Shown piece by piece: positions 59,608 through 64,000 of a DNA stretch of 64,000 nt. Positions within the stretch are counted from its first letter, which is position 1, and each line of letters begins with the position of its first letter. The DNA is from Sulfurovum sp. Lineage in GTDB: Bacteria; Campylobacterota; Campylobacteria; Campylobacterales; Sulfurovaceae. The stretch is from positions 1 through 64,000 of the forward strand of contig NZ_WGDD01000057.1 in NCBI RefSeq assembly GCF_015493435.1. The letters run 5' to 3'. A model generated the notes under the pieces. It made no database searches. It was not told where the DNA came from and saw nothing but the letters and a program-made list of their open reading frames with translations. The position numbers and the translations under genes are program-made.

Positions 59608-61794
59608 TTACGCTCCAAACACAAAGCTGAGTTTCCCGTTTTTAAAGCCGACCTTGACCAGACCGCCTTTTTTCAATTTTCCAAAAAGGATCTCTTCGGT
59701 CAGTGCCTCTTTGATCTTTTCATCGATGACACGGGCAATATGCCTTGCACCGTAACGCTCGTCATATCCTTCTTTGGCAAGATATTCTTTGGCTTTTTTG
59801 CTGACTTTTACCCTTATTTTTTTAGGTTTCAGCAAAAGATTGAGCTTGCCAACTTCTACCTCTGCAATGGAAACAAGCGTTTTCAGGTCAAGCGTATTGA
59901 ATTCTACCACCGCACTCAGACGGTTCATGAATTCAGGCGCAAAAAAGGCTTTGAGTGCCTTGTCCGTTTTCATGGAAGTGTCTTTGTTGAATCCCATAAC
60001 ATTGGCTTCTTTGGTCCCTATGTTGGAAGTCATGATAAGAATAACATTCTTGAAATCACTCACTACGCCGTTATTGTCCGTCAGCTTGGCACCGTCCATT
60101 ACCTGAAGCAGAATATTCATGATGTCCGGATGCGCCTTTTCTATTTCATCAAGCAGCAATACAGTATGCGGATGTTTCTTGATCATTTCTGTCAATAATC
60201 CGCCCTGTTCATATCCTACATAACCCGGAGGGGCACCAACCAGACGGCTAATGGTATGTGCTTCCATGTATTCACTCATATCAAGACGCTCGAAATGAAC
60301 ATGCAGTGTTTCTGCCAGCTGCGTCGCCAAAGCGGTTTTCCCTACCCCGGTAGGACCTACAAACAGAAAAGAACCTATTGGTCTGTCCGGTGCATTCAGT
60401 CCGGCATAGGAACGTTTGATTGCGGTAGCGAGTTCTTCAATCGCCTGATCCTGCCCGATAATATGTGCCGCCAAGTCTTTTTGCAGTGTTTTGAGTTTCT
60501 TTGTATCATCTGTCCCTATCACCGTGGAAGGAAGTTTCATCATCTTTGCCACACTCGCCTCAATGTCTTTGGGTTTAACCGTTACACCCTCTTTCCCCCG
60601 AAGCATAAAATGGGCACCCACTTCATCGATGATATCCATCGCTTTATCCGGTAAAAACCGGTCATGCAGGTATTTCACCGAAAGGTCAATCGCCGACTGC
60701 AATGCAGCATCGGTAAACTCGATATTGTGGTATGCTTCATATTTATGCTGTATCCCTTTGAGGATGGTAAAGGTATCAGCAATACTCGGTTCTTCCACAT
60801 CGATCTTTGCAAAACGGCGGCTCAATGCCTTGTCTTTGTCAAAAAAGTTTCTGAACTCCTGATAGGTCGTGGCACCAATACACTTGAGATCACCTCTTGC
60901 CAGTGCCGGTTTGAGCAGATTGGAAGCATCCATGCTTCCGCCGCTTGTTGCCCCCGCTCCGACCATTGTATGTATCTCATCGATAAAAAGAATCGCATCA
61001 TCCATGCCGCTCAGTTCTTTAATGATTCCCTTAAGACGTTTTTCAAAATCACCGCGGTATTTCGTTCCTGCGATCAGCGCACCCATATCCAAAGCGAAAA
61101 CTTTGGCATTTTTCAGTACTTCGGGGACTTCTCCTTCGGAAATTTTCAGAGCCAGACCTTCTGCAATAGCTGTTTTTCCGACACCCGGCTCCCCTACAAG
61201 AAGCGGGTTGTTCTTCTTTCGGCGGCAAAGTGTCTGCATGACACGTTCTATCTCATCGGTACGTCCGACCACAGGGTCTATCTTTCCGGTCCCGGCCAAA
61301 GCTACCAGTTCAATGGTGAACTGTTCGAGTACCGTTTCCTCTTTTTTCGGTTTCTCGGCTTCTGTTGCTATCTCTTCATGGCTGTGGCTTATGACTTCAA
61401 GGACATCCACACGTGAGATCCCCTCTTTTTTCATCAGGTACACAGCATAGGAATGTTCTTGCATAAAGATCGCCGCGATCATATCGCCGATACTTGCTTC
61501 TGTACGCCCTGCAGAATGGATATGTGTCATCATATCGTTAATGGCGCGCGAAAGCGCTACGGTTTCAAAAGGTTCTACTGCCTCTTTAAGGGAGGGGATG
61601 GTTTTTTGGATATGCTCCACGATCCCGTCTTCAAGCATTGTTGTATCTGCATCGAGCATAGAAAATATTGCCTGTCCCTCTTCACTTCTGACCACAGAGA
61701 GGAACACGTGTTCCACCGTCAGGTATTCATGCCTGTTTTCTTTGGCATATTTCACTGCATTTTTAAATACATCATTGAGTGCAATACTGATCAT
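59608..61794 (-). CDS. clpA: ATP-dependent Clp protease ATPase subunit ClpA
   Basis: 728 residues: Clp N-terminal double repeat (to about 145), first AAA+ module with LVGEPGVGKTAIAEGLA, second with FVGPTGVGKTALATQLA, and an MGF-type loop (NVMGFNKD) for ClpP docking. It unfolds proteins for ClpP. The gene starts 12 bp after the clpS stop. Confidence 0.96.
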   Translation of the reverse strand: MISIALNDVFKNAVKYAKENRHEYLTVEHVFLSVVRSEEGQAIFSMLDADTTMLEDGIVEHIQKTIPSLKEAVEPFETVALSRAINDMMTHIHSAGRTEASIGDMIAAIFMQEHSYAVYLMKKEGISRVDVLEVISHSHEEIATEAEKPKKEETVLEQFTIELVALAGTGKIDPVVGRTDEIERVMQTLCRRKKNNPLLVGEPGVGKTAIAEGLALKISEGEVPEVLKNAKVFALDMGALIAGTKYRGDFEKRLKGIIKELSGMDDAILFIDEIHTMVGAGATSGGSMDASNLLKPALARGDLKCIGATTYQEFRNFFDKDKALSRRFAKIDVEEPSIADTFTILKGIQHKYEAYHNIEFTDAALQSAIDLSVKYLHDRFLPDKAMDIIDEVGAHFMLRGKEGVTVKPKDIEASVAKMMKLPSTVIGTDDTKKLKTLQKDLAAHIIGQDQAIEELATAIKRSYAGLNAPDRPIGSFLFVGPTGVGKTALATQLAETLHVHFERLDMSEYMEAHTISRLVGAPPGYVGYEQGGLLTEMIKKHPHTVLLLDEIEKAHPDIMNILLQVMDGAKLTDNNGVVSDFKNVILIMTSNIGTKEANVMGFNKDTSMKTDKALKAFFAPEFMNRLSAVVEFNTLDLKTLVSIAEVEVGKLNLLLKPKKIRVKVSKKAKEYLAKEGYDERYGARHIARVIDEKIKEALTEEILFGKLKKGGLVKVGFKNGKLSFVFGA

Positions 61795-61806
61795 CTTGTT
61801 TTTCCT

Positions 61807-62106
61807 TTATGCATCTTCTTCAATTGTCGCCAAAAGGGGAAATTCATTCTTTTTTGCAAGCTGTTTGACCTGTTCCACTTTTGTCTGTGCGATCTCAAAG
61901 CTGTAGATACCGCATACCGCTTTGCCCTTTTCATGCACCTGCAGCATGATCTGAACAGCTTCTTCAGGTGTTTTATGGAAAATGCCTGTGAGTATTTCCA
62001 CCACAAAATCCATACTGGTATAATCGTCATTGTGCAGCAATACCCTGAACATTCTTGGCTCGTCCAACTCCAGTGCTGTTTCAAATTCTTCTTCAAACTT
62101 TGGCAT
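61807..62106 (-). CDS. clpS: Clp adaptor ClpS
   Basis: 99 residues with VLLHNDDYTSMDFVVEIL and MLQVHEKGKAVCGIYSFEIAQTK, the N-degron pocket and ClpA-binding motifs. It delivers N-degron proteins to ClpAP. AAGGA precedes the ATG, and a TATAAT at 62149-62154 serves as the probable -10 of clpS-clpA-aat-tal. Confidence 0.96.
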   Translation of the reverse strand: MPKFEEEFETALELDEPRMFRVLLHNDDYTSMDFVVEILTGIFHKTPEEAVQIMLQVHEKGKAVCGIYSFEIAQTKVEQVKQLAKKNEFPLLATIEEDA

Positions 62107-62148
62107 ATTGTGTTAAGATTCCTTATCAATTATGTTTTTTACTGTTAT

Positions 62149-62154
62149 ATTATA
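62149..62154 (-). promoter_or_regulatory. -10 box for the clpS-clpA operon
   Basis: TATAAT on the minus strand with TG directly before it, 43 bp before the clpS ATG. The divergent bioD start is only 23 bp away on the other side. Confidence 0.5.
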
Positions 62155-62176
62155 CATAAAATTTGGAGATTTTCAA

Positions 62177-62824
62177 GTGTCATCGCTTTTCATTACGGCT
62201 ACGGGTACCAATATAGGCAAAACCCGCACAACCCTCAAACTTATTGAAACACTGGCGGCACAGGGATACAGTGTCGGTGTCTACAAACCTATTGAAACCG
62301 GTGTGACAGACATACCCGCAGATGCCGCTGTCCTTCTTGAAGCCTGCCGGAAGGTCAACAACGCATTTAAAGAACTTACACCCGCAGATATTACAGCGTA
62401 TACGTTCGAACTCCCCGCTGCCCCTTTCTGCGCCGATGAAAACAAACGTATCACCCCTGAAATGCTCATCGAAAAACATAAAGCACTTTCCGGGCTGTGC
62501 GACATCCTGCTTATAGAAGGTGCAGGCGGTCTTATGGTACCGATCACCAAAGAATATCTGATGCTCCACTTCATCAAAGAACTTGACTGCCCTGCACTGC
62601 TCGTTACGCCCAGCCGTCTGGGATGCATCAATGATACACTGCTTTCCATGATGGCGCTTCGGTCATTCGATATCGGTTTTGACTGGTGTGTCAACCTCTA
62701 TGAAGACAAAGAGGATTTTGCCAAAGTCACACAGCCCTACTATGATGCCATTTTCCCGGAGTGGTGGAGTGTCGAAGAAGGACTCGGAGATTTTGCCGCT
62801 TCTTTTACTGTCAATCCGATATAA
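62177..62824 (+). CDS. bioD: Dethiobiotin synthetase
   Basis: 215 residues from GTG 62177, chosen because GGAG lies 8 bp upstream and the family motif FITATGTNIGKT follows at once; the open frame extends to 62132. VGVYKPIETGV and LIEGAGGLMVPI are the substrate and Mg sites. It closes the ureido ring of dethiobiotin. No other biotin gene is in the window. The -10 box of pyrB overlaps its stop codon. Confidence 0.9.
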   Translation: MSSLFITATGTNIGKTRTTLKLIETLAAQGYSVGVYKPIETGVTDIPADAAVLLEACRKVNNAFKELTPADITAYTFELPAAPFCADENKRITPEMLIEKHKALSGLCDILLIEGAGGLMVPITKEYLMLHFIKELDCPALLVTPSRLGCINDTLLSMMALRSFDIGFDWCVNLYEDKEDFAKVTQPYYDAIFPEWWSVEEGLGDFAASFTVNPI

Positions 62825-62825
62825 T
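62820..62825 (+). promoter_or_regulatory. -10 box for pyrB, overlapping the bioD stop
   Basis: TATAAT whose TAA is the bioD stop codon, about 80 bp before the pyrB ATG. The leader holds the small hairpin TGCATC-ATCCGG-GATGCA (62862-62879), a possible control element. Confidence 0.5.
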
Positions 62826-62906
62826 ATGAATTCGGAATAGGCACAAGACAATGATCTTGAATGCATCATCCGGGATGCAACACGTCACACCCCATAGAGG
62901 ATACCC

Positions 62907-63791
62907 ATGCAACACTTGGTAGATACAACCGATTTTTCAGATATTCAAATAGCACAGCTGCTTCATGATGCCAGAACATTCAAGGCACAGCGTCCTCCCC
63001 AGCTTTTGAGGGATAAACTGCTCATTACCCTTTTTTTTGAAGCATCGACACGTACAAGGAGCTCCTTTGAAGTAGCTGCAAAGCGGCTTGGTGCAGCGAT
63101 AGTACATCTTGACCCCAGCAGAAGTTCGACCAAAAAAGGGGAGTCGCTTGAAGATACATTCGCCAACCTCTGTGCCATGGAACCTGACGGGGTCATCATC
63201 AGACATACGGACAATGATGCACCGCAGCAGCTTGCCCAAATGCAAATGACTTCCGTCATCAATGCAGGTGCGGGAAATTATGCCCATCCGACACAGGCAC
63301 TGCTTGATCTTTTTACGCTTACCGAACACTTTAATGGCCAGATAAAAAATAAAACGATCGCCATCGTCGGCGATATCGTCTCCTCCAGAGTCGCCAGTTC
63401 CGGTATCCGTCTGCTGACACGTATGGGGATGAACGTATTGCTCGTAGCCCCGGAACCCTTTATGCCCCAAAGTGATCTGCCGCAGTATGAGCACCTTGAA
63501 GATGTCCTTGACCGGGTAGATGTCATCATGAGCCTTCGTGCACAGCTCGAACGCCATGCCTCTCCCCTGTTTGACGACTATGCAGAATATGCCAAACACT
63601 ACTGCATTACAAAAGAGCGTCTCAAAGAGCGAAATATTCTCATACTCCACCCCGGACCGGTCATGCGCAACATAGATATTTCTGACGAAATGCTTGACGA
63701 TCCCCGGTGCAAAGTACTCGAACAGGTCAGGAACGGTGTCTATATGAGAATGGCTATTTTAAAATTACTGCTGCTTGACAGCAGTCATTAA
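62907..63791 (+). CDS. pyrB: Aspartate carbamoyltransferase catalytic subunit
   Basis: 294 residues with the carbamoyl-phosphate loop FFEASTRTRSSFE, HPTQALLDLFTL and LHPGPVMRNIDI. It forms carbamoyl-aspartate in pyrimidine synthesis. No pyrI follows. AGAGGA lies 6 bp before the ATG. Confidence 0.96.
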   Translation: MQHLVDTTDFSDIQIAQLLHDARTFKAQRPPQLLRDKLLITLFFEASTRTRSSFEVAAKRLGAAIVHLDPSRSSTKKGESLEDTFANLCAMEPDGVIIRHTDNDAPQQLAQMQMTSVINAGAGNYAHPTQALLDLFTLTEHFNGQIKNKTIAIVGDIVSSRVASSGIRLLTRMGMNVLLVAPEPFMPQSDLPQYEHLEDVLDRVDVIMSLRAQLERHASPLFDDYAEYAKHYCITKERLKERNILILHPGPVMRNIDISDEMLDDPRCKVLEQVRNGVYMRMAILKLLLLDSSH

Positions 63792-63814
63792 CACCCCGAC
63801 CTGCAAGGAAACAG

Positions 63815-64000
63815 ATGTCTTGGTTCACAAAAGAGGAGGGCTTTGAACAAATAAATAAATTAGGCCAAGCCAGAACGCCATTCCTCTTCATCATCTCCTA
63901 TGACAAAAAAAAAATATTCGCCCAGCCGTTGGACCGGCTTGATAATGACATCTTCTACAAACTTGAAGCGTGGCGTAACTATCCGGTAAAAAAAAGAGAC
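63815..64000 (+). CDS. pabB: Aminodeoxychorismate synthase component I, N-terminal part
   Basis: Runs off the window after 62 codons. The visible part begins MSWFTKEEGFEQINKLGQAR, then PFLFIISYDKKKIFAQPL and FYKLEAWRNY. This matches the short N-terminal segment of Campylobacterota PabB proteins, which make aminodeoxychorismate for folate. AAGGAA lies 6 bp before the ATG, 23 bp after the pyrB stop. The catalytic part is outside the window, so the call is tentative. Confidence 0.65.
   Translation, partial: MSWFTKEEGFEQINKLGQARTPFLFIISYDKKKIFAQPLDRLDNDIFYKLEAWRNYPVKKRD

Overview
The window is a compact, plasmid-free-looking chromosomal segment of a Campylobacterota (Epsilonproteobacteria) bacterium, most likely a Sulfurovum-type sulfur-vent or sediment organism. 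Gene order matches the Campylobacter chromosome at many points: mfd-folC-lptE-leuS, clpS-clpA-aat, rplY-pth-lptG-lysA-pheA-hisC-dxs, and ndk-yceD-rpmF-plsX-fabH next to a ferredoxin. The flagellar genes fliF-fliG-fliH, which sit between hisC and dxs in Campylobacter jejuni, are absent and one 72-codon gene takes their place. That points to a non-flagellated lineage; a PilT retraction ATPase is present. I saw no rRNA, tRNA, CRISPR array, insertion sequence or phage gene. No gene-free stretch exceeds about 230 bases.

Layout. 1-3.9 kb: DUF3302 protein, HlyD-type adaptor, outer-membrane efflux lipoprotein and a cation/proton antiporter. 3.9-6.0 kb: a 707-residue protein with a divergent RelA/SpoT synthetase-like domain. 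6.1-9.4 kb: pta-ackA. 9.4-12.7 kb: bamA and divergent tyrA. 12.8-21.6 kb: one long Bat (aerotolerance) operon read right to left, moxR-DUF58-DUF4381-BatA-BatB-BatC-BatD, ending with a DUF389 membrane protein that carries a degenerate lipid-kinase domain. 21.7-32.1 kb: an accessory locus of secreted proteins (SH3-like, Sel1-repeat, two related small Cys proteins, a Met-rich protein, a von Willebrand A protein with an internal duplication, an OmpA-like lipoprotein, an unknown secreted protein) next to a double-Cache histidine kinase and its OmpR-type response regulator.

The most notable signal is in this accessory locus. Three promoters (for the response regulator, the unknown secreted protein and the OmpA-like lipoprotein) have the same layout: two 7-bp direct repeats (TGCCACA or one-base variant) on an 11-bp period, then exactly 9 bp, then a TATAAT-like -10 box. 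This resembles a PhoB-type activator site and predicts that the response regulator controls itself and the neighbouring envelope genes. I could not tie this set to a described system.

32.2-64 kb is housekeeping: mfd, folC, lptE, leuS, a zinc metallopeptidase, dnaX, a YmdB-type phosphoesterase, fabH-plsX-rpmF-yceD, ndk, ferredoxin, metK, dxs, hisC, pheA, lysA, lptG, pth, rplY, pilT, tal, aat, clpA, clpS, bioD, pyrB and the start of pabB. Several intergenic palindromes look like dispersed REP-type repeats, and the lysA-lptG gap holds a large imperfect stem structure.
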